Assembly (NCBI GenBank): GCA_964423875.1 | Contig: CAYRGS010000011.1 | Span: 1-53,406, forward strand | Length of the DNA stretch: 53,406 nucleotides | Direction of reading: 5' to 3' | From: CAYRGS01 sp964423875 | GTDB taxonomy: Bacteria; UBA8248; JACPRG01; G963555815 | Part shown: positions 17,663 through 26,558 of the stretch, one piece after another | Position numbering within the stretch: the stretch's first letter is position 1 | Layout: every line of letters begins with the position of its first letter | Program-made: the position numbers and the translations under genes | Notes under the pieces: model-generated | Seen by the model: only the letters and a program-made list of their open reading frames with translations | Databases searched by the model: none | What the model was told of the DNA's origin: nothing

Positions 17663-17819
17663 CACACGCATGCCGGCCGCCGGTTTCCGGATGGACCTTG
17701 CGGGACACGACTCAACCGGACAGCCTGTGAAATTCGTGTTCGGTGGTTTCTCGTGTCCCGCTTGATACATTCGTTGAATCAATCAACGACGTTCTTTCAC
17801 AGCATTCAGCCGGGCTAGA

Positions 17820-17869
17820 GGGTCCACCGACCCGAGGGTCCACCGGTAGGGCGGGCATCCTGCCCGCCC
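17820..17869 (+). repeat. Composite dispersed repeat: 14-nt motif plus perfect hairpin
   Basis: GGGTCCACCGACCC at 17820-17833 is followed by a partial second copy (GGGTCCACCGG, 17836-17846). Next comes a perfect 9-bp hairpin GGGCGGGCA-TCC-TGCCCGCCC (17849-17869). The hairpin resembles the ends of the MITE-like elements at 211-290 and 49410-49505. There is no coding capacity. Apart from this and the gap promoter, 17663-18200 holds nothing I can support. Confidence 0.6.
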
Positions 17870-18085
17870 CGCTTGGACTTTCACGTTTGGCTCCGCACCC
17901 TCGCTCGATTCAGCTCCGGTGGGATATCGAATTGGTCATTCTTCTCTTTGATGCGGACACGGGCCCCACCGAGGCCGCGACCGTCAGGATGATGAGCACG
18001 GCAGTCCACTTTTCCATGAAAAAACCATCTCCTGGATGCTCCAGCCAGCCCCTAGGCGAGCGGCGCCTTCACCCGGAAAATCCCT

Positions 18086-18113
18086 TTGACTTGTGAGACC
18101 GGTAACCTATAAT
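18086..18113 (+). promoter_or_regulatory. Sigma70-type promoter of the gap-pgk-tpiA-secG operon
   Basis: The -35 TTGACT (18086-18091) and a perfect -10 TATAAT (18108-18113) are separated by 16 bp. They lie 88 bp before the gap start codon. This is one of the best promoter matches in the window and fits constitutive expression of central glycolysis. Confidence 0.7.
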
Positions 18114-18200
18114 TGCATCCTGGACGGTTGCTTCATATTTTGATGGTTTTCTGCTCATTCCCCCCATTTGAATCAGTGAAATTCAGGAGGCCGGTCCGCA

Positions 18201-19241
<1,041 letters not shown>

Positions 19242-19269
19242 GCCCCGCCGAGGCTCCGCAAGAGAGGTC

Positions 19270-20481
19270 ATGACCCCGCATTCCGGTTGGAAAACCCTCG
19301 CCGACCTGGACCTGTCGGGACGATTGGCTTTCGTCCGGTGCGACTTCAACGTCCCCTTGGATGACGAAAGGCAAATCACCAACGATGCGCGGATGCGCGC
19401 GACGCTCCCGACGCTGGAGCGGCTCCGGTCCTCGGGGGCGCGGACGCTCCTGGCCTCCCACCTGGGCCGCCCGAAGGGAGTGCGCAATCCGGATTACGGT
19501 CTGGCCCCGATCGCGGAACATCTGGCCGGGCTTTTGGGGCAGGATGTACCTTTGGCGCCGGATTGCATCGGCCCCGAAGTGGCCGCCCTCGCCCGGGACA
19601 TTCAGCCGGGGGCCTTCCTTCTGCTCGAGAACCTGCGTTTCCACCCCGGCGAGGAGGAGAACAATGAGGAGTTCGCGCGGGCGCTCTCGTCCCCGGCCGA
19701 GGTCTACGTCAACGACGCTTTCGGCTGCTCACACAGGGCGCACGCGTCCGTGGTGCGCATCGTCGAGTTCATCCGTCCCGCTGCGGCGGGGCTGTTGCTC
19801 GACCGAGAGCTCGACGTCCTGGGAAAACTGATGGAGAACCCTGAGCGGCCCGTGGCGGCGATCCTCGGCGGCGCCAAGGTCTCGGACAAGCTGGGCGTGA
19901 TCGAATCCCTGATGGATCGCGTCGATCGAATCCTGATCGGCGGGGCGATGGCCTTCACCTTTCTGAAGGCCGAGGGACGGACAGTGGGCGCTTCCCGGGT
20001 GGAAGACGACTGGATCGAAACCGCCCGGGGGCTTCTCCGCGCTTCGAAAGAAAAGGGCTGCGAGATGATCCTGCCGATCGATTGCGTGGCCGCGGATCGG
20101 TTCGCGGCCGACGCGGACCACCGAACCGTCGGTCTCGATGAATGCCCCGAGTCCTGGATGGGGCTCGACGTCGGCCCGAAGACGGTCGATCGCTTCCAAC
20201 AGGCCCTGGCGGACGCACGGACCATCGTCTGGAACGGCCCCGTGGGCGTATTCGAGATGGAGGCGTTCAACCGGGGGACCTACGCCCTGGCGGAATTCGT
20301 CGCCGCTTCGGACGCCACAACGATCATCGGGGGCGGCGACTCGGTCGCGGCCATCCAGCGGGCGGGCGCGGCGGACAAGGTGTCCTGCATCTCCACCGGG
20401 GGCGGGGCCTTCCTGGAATGGCTCGAAGGCAAAGAGCTCCCCGGCGTGGCTGCGTTGAAGGAGGCGGCGGAAGATGACTGA
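19270..20481 (+). CDS. pgk: Phosphoglycerate kinase
   Basis: This 403-residue kinase transfers phosphate from 1,3-bisphosphoglycerate to ADP. The N-terminal domain has VRCDFNVPLD (substrate site), ASHLGRPKG and LLLENLRFHPGEEENN. The C-terminal nucleotide domain has ILGGAKVSDKLGVIESL, FEMEAFNRGT and the Gly-rich IGGGDSVAAIQRAG. The length is normal. It lies 28 bp after gap, and its last 8 nt overlap tpiA, so translation of the two is coupled. Nothing unusual is seen. Confidence 0.97.
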   Translation: MTPHSGWKTLADLDLSGRLAFVRCDFNVPLDDERQITNDARMRATLPTLERLRSSGARTLLASHLGRPKGVRNPDYGLAPIAEHLAGLLGQDVPLAPDCIGPEVAALARDIQPGAFLLLENLRFHPGEEENNEEFARALSSPAEVYVNDAFGCSHRAHASVVRIVEFIRPAAAGLLLDRELDVLGKLMENPERPVAAILGGAKVSDKLGVIESLMDRVDRILIGGAMAFTFLKAEGRTVGASRVEDDWIETARGLLRASKEKGCEMILPIDCVAADRFAADADHRTVGLDECPESWMGLDVGPKTVDRFQQALADARTIVWNGPVGVFEMEAFNRGTYALAEFVAASDATTIIGGGDSVAAIQRAGAADKVSCISTGGGAFLEWLEGKELPGVAALKEAAEDD

Positions 20482-21247
20482 GGCGCGGCGGGCGGTCATC
20501 GCCGGCAACTGGAAAATGAACACCCGCGAGGCGGAGGGAGAGACCCTAGCCTCCGCGGTGGCCGAATCCCTGAAGGCATCCCTTCCGGCCGGCGTGGACG
20601 TGGTCATCGCGCCGCCCTTTCCTTATCTGGAACGGGTCGGGCGGGCCATCGCCGGCTCCCCCGTCGCCCTGGGCGCCCAGGACGCCGGCTGGGAGGAAAA
20701 GGGCGCCTTCACCGGCATGGTCTCGCCGGGCATGCTCCTGGACGCGGGGTGCGCGTACGTCATCCTCGGCCATTCGGAGCGGCGCGCGCTCCTGGGGGAA
20801 TCGGACGACCTGATCAACCGCAAGGTTCACGCCTGTCTGAAAGCCGGGCTGACCCCCATTTTGTGCGTCGGGGAATCGGCCTCGGCGCGGAAAGGAAACC
20901 GGGCGGAATCGGTCGTGGAGCGGCAGCTTTCCGGGTGCTTGAAGGGCGTGGACGCGGCCGGACTCCGGCACATGGTTATCGCCTACGAGCCCGTCTGGGC
21001 CATCGGAACGGGCGAGACCGCCACGCCCGAGCAGGCCCAGGAGATGCACGCGTTCGTTCGAGCAACGCTCGCCGCCGGGATCGACACCGTTGCGGCGAAG
21101 GAAGTTCGGATACAATATGGGGGGAGTGTGACCCCGGAGAGCATCGGATCCCTCATGGCCCAGCCGGACGTGGACGGCGCTTTGGTCGGCGGGGCCTCGC
21201 TCAGGGCGGAGACGTTCCTCCCCATCGTTCGCTATCCTGGGAGTTGA
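20474..21247 (+). CDS. tpiA: Triosephosphate isomerase
   Basis: This 257-residue TIM barrel interconverts dihydroxyacetone phosphate and glyceraldehyde-3-phosphate. It has the N-terminal AGNWKMN with the catalytic lysine, the catalytic histidine in YVILGHSERR, and the catalytic glutamate in VIAYEPVWAIGTGETATPEQ. The phosphate-binding IQYGGSVTPESI and DGALVGGASL follow. The start ATG 20474 lies inside the end of pgk, with GGAGG as ribosome site. The length and motifs are standard. Confidence 0.97.
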   Translation: MTEARRAVIAGNWKMNTREAEGETLASAVAESLKASLPAGVDVVIAPPFPYLERVGRAIAGSPVALGAQDAGWEEKGAFTGMVSPGMLLDAGCAYVILGHSERRALLGESDDLINRKVHACLKAGLTPILCVGESASARKGNRAESVVERQLSGCLKGVDAAGLRHMVIAYEPVWAIGTGETATPEQAQEMHAFVRATLAAGIDTVAAKEVRIQYGGSVTPESIGSLMAQPDVDGALVGGASLRAETFLPIVRYPGS

Positions 21248-21261
21248 AGGAGAAGTCAACT

Positions 21262-21603
21262 GTGACGCCCGACTTGTTGCGCGTTCTCTTGATCGGCTTG
21301 CATGTGATCGTGAGTTTTTTTCTGATCCTGGTCGTGTTGCTCCAGACCGGCAAGGGCGCCTCCCTGGGTGCGGCCTTCGGGGGGGCGAGCGATACGATGT
21401 TCGGGGCCCGAGGCGCGGGGAGCTTTCTCAGCAAGCTGACCACGGCCGGGGCCGTCGTGTTCATCCTGACCTCGCTCGCGCTCGCCACCCCGTACGTGAC
21501 CAACCGCGAGGCCGGATCGGTGATCGGCGAAAGGACGCCCGCGACGACCCGGCCCGTCGCAACGCCGCGTGGGGCGGAAAAGGCCCCTTCAGAGACGAAG
21601 TGA
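21262..21603 (+). CDS. secG: Preprotein translocase subunit SecG
   Basis: This 113-residue inner membrane subunit of the Sec translocase has two membrane spans: about residues 5-25 (LLIGLHVIVSFFLILVVLL) and 60-78. They are separated by the conserved loop QTGKGASLGAAFGGASDTMFGARG, which identifies SecG. The C-terminal tail from about residue 82 is rich in Pro, Ala, Thr and Arg. Translation starts at GTG 21262 behind AAGGAGAAG. The gene completes the common tpiA-secG arrangement. Confidence 0.93.
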   Translation: MTPDLLRVLLIGLHVIVSFFLILVVLLQTGKGASLGAAFGGASDTMFGARGAGSFLSKLTTAGAVVFILTSLALATPYVTNREAGSVIGERTPATTRPVATPRGAEKAPSETK

Positions 21604-21683
21604 GCCCGGATGCGCTGAGGAGGGCCGGCGCATTCTCCACTTCTTGGGTGGGTTCTGCCTCGTAGGAAGGGAGCGAATCCTGG

Positions 21684-23765
21684 ATGTGGGTGAAACGGGT
21701 CCTCCTCTTCGTTCCCATCGCGGTCTCCCTCTTCCTGCTCCAGTCGTTCTTCTGGGTCCCAACGTACGATGACCCGAGCAAGGGAAGCCCCAAGCGGCTC
21801 ACCCAGTACATCGAAGGCTCCATCGGCGACGCCGCCATTCTGAACCCCATCCTCAGCGCCGACTCCGCCAGCAGCACGATCAACAACCTCATTTTCGAGG
21901 GCCTGATCGACCGGGACCGCGACCTCAGCTTTCGGGGCCGTCTCGCCACGCGTTGGGAGCTCTTCGAAGAAGCCTACCTCCTGGCCGACCCCGCCCTCTC
22001 GCTGTCCGGGGGCGAGGACGCCACAGCCGAAGCGATTGCGAAGCGGATTGAAGCCGCGCGAACGGCTGGAGGTTCGAAGTGGGCCGGGAACGTCCGGAAG
22101 GTGGAGGTCCTCCCGCCCGGGACGGAGACCCGGACCGTCCGGACGCCCCCGGCAAAGCGCGGCGGGAAGCCGGGGCGTGCCGAGCTCAAGATCTCCCGCC
22201 CCGCCCGCGTCAAGATCACCCTGCGCAAGGTGGACCAGGAGTTCTTCGACAAGCTGGCCGGGGTCCTTGGGAAGGAGTACCTCAAGGGGCTGAAGCCGGA
22301 GAAATTCATCGAAGGGCCGGAGGCGGCGGTCCGCCGGAACGCGCGGTCCGTCCTCCCCCCCACCGAGCATAACCCGGTCATCATCTTCCACTTGCGGAAG
22401 GGCGTGTTCTTCCAGGACGGCCACGAGTTCGACGCCGGGGACGTGAAGTTCACGTACGAATCCATCATGGACCCCCGGAACCTCTCCCCCCGCATCCCCG
22501 ATTACGAGCCGGTGAAATCCGTCGAGGTCCTGGACCGGCGAACGGTGCGCATCGTCTACAAGCGCCTGTATTCTCTCGCGTTCGGGACGTGGGGGATGGG
22601 GATGCTCCCCGAGCATCTTCTGAACCGGCGGGCACTCGCGCGCGAGGCGCGGGCAAACGGCAAGGACCCGGCCAAGTTCACGATGCGCGACAGCGACTTC
22701 AACCGGCGCCCGGTCGGCGTGGGGCCGTTCATATTCGCCGAGTGGAGATCGGACGAGTTCATCCGGCTCGTCCGGAACGAGAAATATTGGGAGGGCGCGC
22801 CCAACTACAAGGAGTATGTTTTCCGAATTCTGCCCGATCAACTCGGTTTGGAGATGTCCTTTTACGCGGGGACTGTGGACGGCTACAGCGTCGAGCCGCA
22901 TCAAGTGGCGCGACTGAAGAAGAATCCGGAATATCAAAGCTATTCCGGACTTTCGTTGGGATATTCCTACATCGGCTACAACATGCGCCGCCCACTCTTC
23001 AAGGACCGCCGGGTTCGCCGGGCCCTGGGCATGGCGATCAACGTGGACGAGATCAATAAGTACGTCCTGTACGGCCAAGCGGAGTCGATCACCGGGCCCT
23101 TCGTGAAGCAAACCGACTTTTACAACCACAAAATTAAACCGATCCCTTACGACCCCGAGGGGGCCCTCCGGCTCTTGGAAATGGCCGGGTGGCGCAAGGT
23201 GGACGGACGGCTCATGAAGAACGGAAAGCCCTTCCAGTTCACCCTCATCACCAATCAGGGCAATGAGCAGCGGAAGGCCATATTGACGATTGCGCAAAAC
23301 GCGTGGAAAAAACTGGGGATCAAGGTCAGGACCGACGTCCTGGAGTGGTCCGTTTTTATCCGAAAACGGGTCAACCAGCTCAATTTCGACGCCGTGGTCC
23401 TCGGCTGGGGGCTGGGAATCGAGCCCGACTTGTACCAGATCTGGCACTCCAGCCAGGGGGGGAAATTCCAGTTGAACTTCGTCGGATATCGGAACGCCGA
23501 GGCGGACAACCTTATCATCAAAATCCGGCGGGAGTACGACCACGAGAAGCAGGTCGGGTACACCCACCGCCTCCACCGGATCATTTATGATGATCAGCCT
23601 TACACCTTTCTCTACGTCCGGAAATGGACCGGCCTTTTGGACCGGAAGATCGTCATCCAAGAGAACCGCAAGATTAAGAAAATCACCCCCACGAAGACGG
23701 GGAGCTACACCTTCGACTTCAACCGCTGGATCAAGCTCCCTCAGGTCCCGCGGTTTCAGACGTAA
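21684..23765 (+). CDS. Oligopeptide/dipeptide ABC transporter substrate-binding protein (SBP family 5), enlarged
   Basis: This 693-residue protein has an N-terminal membrane anchor (WVKRVLLFVPIAVSLFLLQ). It then shows the family-5 start IGDAAILNPILSADSASS with LIFEGLIDRD. The core continues later with FHLRKGVFFQDGHEFDAGDV, VGVGPFIFAEW, RRVRRALGMAIN and the C-terminal lobe. Typical members are 500-550 residues. The extra length is an insertion at about 95-225, between RLATRWE and FHLRKGVFF, rich in charged residues with a Lys/Glu-rich segment. It binds the transported solute outside the membrane and delivers it to the permeases coded next. No ATPase genes follow, so these must lie elsewhere. 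Confidence 0.88.
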   Translation: MWVKRVLLFVPIAVSLFLLQSFFWVPTYDDPSKGSPKRLTQYIEGSIGDAAILNPILSADSASSTINNLIFEGLIDRDRDLSFRGRLATRWELFEEAYLLADPALSLSGGEDATAEAIAKRIEAARTAGGSKWAGNVRKVEVLPPGTETRTVRTPPAKRGGKPGRAELKISRPARVKITLRKVDQEFFDKLAGVLGKEYLKGLKPEKFIEGPEAAVRRNARSVLPPTEHNPVIIFHLRKGVFFQDGHEFDAGDVKFTYESIMDPRNLSPRIPDYEPVKSVEVLDRRTVRIVYKRLYSLAFGTWGMGMLPEHLLNRRALAREARANGKDPAKFTMRDSDFNRRPVGVGPFIFAEWRSDEFIRLVRNEKYWEGAPNYKEYVFRILPDQLGLEMSFYAGTVDGYSVEPHQVARLKKNPEYQSYSGLSLGYSYIGYNMRRPLFKDRRVRRALGMAINVDEINKYVLYGQAESITGPFVKQTDFYNHKIKPIPYDPEGALRLLEMAGWRKVDGRLMKNGKPFQFTLITNQGNEQRKAILTIAQNAWKKLGIKVRTDVLEWSVFIRKRVNQLNFDAVVLGWGLGIEPDLYQIWHSSQGGKFQLNFVGYRNAEADNLIIKIRREYDHEKQVGYTHRLHRIIYDDQPYTFLYVRKWTGLLDRKIVIQENRKIKKITPTKTGSYTFDFNRWIKLPQVPRFQT

Positions 23766-23786
23766 CAGCGACTGGAGAAATCGGGC

Positions 23787-24746
23787 GTGATCGCCTATCT
23801 CATCCGAAGCGGGTTCAGCAAACTCGTCACGCTGTTTTTCATCTCGGTGATCTCGTTCGTCATCATTCATCTGGCACCGGGGGAACCGAGCCAGATTGAC
23901 CCGCTCAACCCGCGCTTCACAAAAGAGGACTTGGTGCGCTACCGGAGCGCTTTCGGTCTGGATCAGCCGCTTCACATTCAGTACCTGCGCTTTTACCGGA
24001 AGCTCTTCACGGGCGACCTGGTCGCCTTCAAGGACAACCAGCCGGTCCTCGGGAAGATTTTCGGGCGATTTCTGAACAGTCTGCCGCTTTTCATCGTGGG
24101 ATCAATTCTCACCTGGTGCCTGGCGTTCCCGCTGGGGATCCGCTCCGCCCTCGCGCGGGGGGGAGCGTTCGACCAGGTGACGACGTTCCTCTCATTCGCC
24201 CTGCTCTCCTTGCCCGGCTTCTTTCTGGCTTACCTGCTCATCATTTTCGTCGTGAATACGTTTCAGGTCCCGGTCCTTGGGCTTCGGACATTCGGACGCG
24301 AGAGCGTGGGATTTCTCTTCTCAGGGATGGATCGGGTGTGGCACCTGGTCCTGCCGTCGTTTCTGGGCGCGACGGCCGGGATCGCCGTCCTCGCCCGGTA
24401 CGTCCGGGCGCAGATGCTCGAGGTGATGAGCCAGGAATTCGTAAGGACGGCCCAGGCCAAAGGGCTCACCGGCGACAAGGTCTATTACGTCCACGCCCTG
24501 CGTAACGCCCTCCTTCCGTTCGTCACGATGTTCGGTATGATTCTCCCGGGCCTGATCGGCGGGTCGGTGATCATCGAGACCATCTTCGCTTGGCCGGGGA
24601 TGGGGCAGCTGGGTTTTGAGGCGATCCTGGCCCGGGATTATCCCATCATCATCAGTCTTAATTTCGTTGCCGCCGTTCTGACGCTTGCGGGAACGCTTGT
24701 TTCCGACCTGCTCTATCTGTGGGTCGATCCCCGCATCAAGTTGTAG
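23787..24746 (+). CDS. Oligopeptide/dipeptide ABC transporter permease, OppB/DppB type
   Basis: This 319-residue inner membrane protein begins with a membrane span and the typical LVTLFFISVISFVIIHLAPG. It shows YRSAFGLDQPLHIQYLRFY, and the EAA loop EFVRTAQAKGLTGDKVYYVH that contacts the ATPase. It has about six membrane spans, as in DppB. Translation starts at GTG 23787 with GGAGAAA as ribosome site, 21 bp after the binding-protein gene. It forms the heterodimeric channel with the next gene product. Confidence 0.93.
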   Translation: MIAYLIRSGFSKLVTLFFISVISFVIIHLAPGEPSQIDPLNPRFTKEDLVRYRSAFGLDQPLHIQYLRFYRKLFTGDLVAFKDNQPVLGKIFGRFLNSLPLFIVGSILTWCLAFPLGIRSALARGGAFDQVTTFLSFALLSLPGFFLAYLLIIFVVNTFQVPVLGLRTFGRESVGFLFSGMDRVWHLVLPSFLGATAGIAVLARYVRAQMLEVMSQEFVRTAQAKGLTGDKVYYVHALRNALLPFVTMFGMILPGLIGGSVIIETIFAWPGMGQLGFEAILARDYPIIISLNFVAAVLTLAGTLVSDLLYLWVDPRIKL

Positions 24747-24771
24747 GGGCGCGCTTCGGGGGGGGGACCTG

Positions 24772-25731
24772 ATGGCTATGGCGACGACAGCCGACGCGGC
24801 GATTCCCGCCCGGATCGACAAGCTTTCCGCCCGGGTGTGGCGGAGCCTCAAAGGAAACCGTCTCGCGATAGGAGGGATGGCGGTCCTGATCCTGTTTTTC
24901 ATCGCGGCCTTCTTGGGATGGCTCGGGACCTCGGGCGCCTCGCCCCTTTTCGACCCGACAACCGTCCGGCTGCCGGACAAACTGAAGCCTCCGCTTTCGC
25001 GGCCTTCGGCGGATGTAATTCCGGCCGCCGAGCTTCCCATTTTCGGCCTCTATCCGTTAGGCACGGACGAATTGGGCCGGGACGTGTTCGCCCGGATGCT
25101 GGAAGGGGCGAAGGTCTCGCTGGCCGTGGGGTTCGTCTCGGTGGGCATCGCCATCCTTCTGGGCGTAACGCTGGGCGGCATGGCCGGTTACCTGGGGCAG
25201 CGGTGGCGCTGGGTGGACACAGTGTTCCTGACGCTGGTGGACATCCAGTTGAGCTTTCCGACCTTCTTCCTGATCCTGACGGTGATTGCCGTGCTTTCAC
25301 CGAGCATCTGGAACATCATGATCGTCATCGGGATCACCGGCTGGGTGGGTCCGGCGCGTTTCGTGCGTGCGGAGATCCTCTCTCTCCGTGAGCAAGAGTT
25401 TGTTTTGGCGGCGCAATCTCTCGGCGCGGGGGCAGTCCGCTTGGTGTTCCGCCACCTCCTGCCCAATTCGATGGGCCCGGTCCTGGTTTCGGCAACCCTC
25501 GGGATCGCGTCGGCCATTCTCACCGAGGCCGGCCTGTCGTTTCTCGGGTTCGGCGTCCCCCCCCCCGACGCCACGTGGGGGAACATTCTGTCGTCCGGGA
25601 AGAACTACCTCTTCGACGCCCCCTGGCTGACCTTCGTGCCGGGGATTGCCATCCTGGTGGTCGTCTTGGCGTTCAACCTGTTCGGGGAGGGACTTCGGGA
25701 CGCCCTGAATCCGAAGCTTCAGGGGGAATGA
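24772..25731 (+). CDS. Oligopeptide/dipeptide ABC transporter permease, OppC/DppC type
   Basis: This 319-residue inner membrane protein has the OppC N-terminal region, with one span at about residues 37-57, and the motif LYPLGTDELGRDVFARMLEGAK. It shows the EAA loop EFVLAAQSLGAGAVRLVFRH and the end GIAILVVVLAFNLFGEGLRD. A C10 run at 25557-25566 falls within a conserved Pro-rich turn (GVPPPDATWG), so it is dictated by protein sequence. The start is ATG 24772; the open frame extends upstream without family similarity. The gene ends the operon 20 bp before the tRNA promoter. Confidence 0.93.
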   Translation: MAMATTADAAIPARIDKLSARVWRSLKGNRLAIGGMAVLILFFIAAFLGWLGTSGASPLFDPTTVRLPDKLKPPLSRPSADVIPAAELPIFGLYPLGTDELGRDVFARMLEGAKVSLAVGFVSVGIAILLGVTLGGMAGYLGQRWRWVDTVFLTLVDIQLSFPTFFLILTVIAVLSPSIWNIMIVIGITGWVGPARFVRAEILSLREQEFVLAAQSLGAGAVRLVFRHLLPNSMGPVLVSATLGIASAILTEAGLSFLGFGVPPPDATWGNILSSGKNYLFDAPWLTFVPGIAILVVVLAFNLFGEGLRDALNPKLQGE

Positions 25732-25751
25732 GCCTCGAAATTCGCCCAGGT

Positions 25752-25780
25752 TTGACAGGCCTTTGGGCGGGATGTAAATT
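25752..25780 (+). promoter_or_regulatory. Promoter of the tRNA-Leu gene
   Basis: A perfect -35 TTGACA (25752-25757) and a -10 TAAATT (25775-25780) are 17 bp apart. They lie 44 bp before the tRNA. No GC-rich discriminator is obvious. Confidence 0.7.
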
Positions 25781-25824
25781 CTCAGGATTGATTTTTCTGA
25801 GCTTGCAAAGCCTCGCTTCGCGGT

Positions 25825-25911
25825 GCCGAAGTGGTGGAACCGGTAGACACGCCATCTTGAGGGGGTGGTGGGCGAAAGCCCGTGGGGGTTCGAGTCCCCC
25901 CTTCGGCACCA
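25825..25911 (+). tRNA. tRNA-Leu (anticodon GAG)
   Basis: The acceptor stem is GCCGAAG/CTTCGGC with discriminator A and encoded CCA (25909-25911). The anticodon stem is CCATC/GGTGG with loop TTGAGGG, giving anticodon GAG at 25859-25861. The long variable arm GGGC-GAAA-GCCC is the class II hallmark of leucine tRNAs. The T arm is GGGGG-TTCGAGT-CCCCC. It would read CTC and CTT codons, which suits a GC-rich genome. An integrase remnant lies 118 bp downstream, so this gene may once have been an integration site. Confidence 0.95.
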
Positions 25912-26029
25912 CAGAATTATAAATTCTTATTTTTCAGTTAGTTAGAATAATCGAGCAGGCGGACGGGAGTATATCGGGAGTACGGCAAGCCTCTTTTGGG
26001 GTAAATTCTCCTTAAATCCGGTCCGGTTA

Positions 26030-26506
26030 TTACGCACTTTCTTGTTTCCTTTCACGCCTACTCAAAGACTCCCCATCTTGCCCCACCACCCGGGAAGCAA
26101 ACTCGCTTCCATCCCGCCAGGTTCTGTTCGGGATAAACCGGGCATACACCTTGAAAAGCATCTCCACGCTGTCCCCCATCATGGCCGCCACCCAGGAGGG
26201 GGCCTCTCCGGCGGCAAGGGCATTTGAGGCAAAGGAGTGACGCGTCGCATACATGGTGCGGCGGCGAAGCCCCGCCTTGGTGAGCGTCGGATACCAAATC
26301 CGTTCCTGAAGGTGGTTGATGTTCAAAAATCCCCCTTTTTCTCCCGTGAACACATAATCCTCCCCCCGTTCCGGCGCACCCACTCCCGCCTTAATTCTCT
26401 GGGCGGCCTGTTGAGCCTTCTGGACCTTCAGCGCCTCCGCCACCGGCGGGAGAATGTCCACGTTCCGGATGCTTGAGGCGGTTTTCGCGGCGGTCTTCCG
26501 GATGAT
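26030..26506 (-). pseudogene. Tyrosine recombinase (phage integrase family) C-terminal remnant
   Basis: The open frame covers only the catalytic C-terminal part of an integrase. It reads KTAAKTASSIRNVDILPPV, then VFTGEKGGFLNINHLQ, MYATRHSFASNALAAGE (box II, Y-x-x-R-H form as in many phage integrases) and the final tyrosine in VYARFIPN. Upstream in the same frame there is a stop at 26507-26509, no start codon and no N-terminal DNA-binding domain; the sequence runs straight into the end of the LVIVD gene. So a deletion removed the N-terminal half. It points toward tRNA-Leu, the usual position for an integrase next to its attachment site. I found no second copy of the tRNA 3' end. Confidence 0.8.
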
Positions 26507-26558
26507 TTAAAGCGCGGGGGCAAGGCCAAGCTGCATTCGTTCCTCTGGCTTCTATAAC

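Noticed and set aside
21201..23975. Minus-strand open frame of 924 codons opposite secG and the binding-protein gene
   Set aside because: It overlaps two well-supported genes completely, lacks any recognisable domain and reflects codon-position bias.
25557..25566. C10 run in the OppC-type permease as a possible phase switch
   Set aside because: It encodes a conserved proline turn of this permease family, so codon need explains it.
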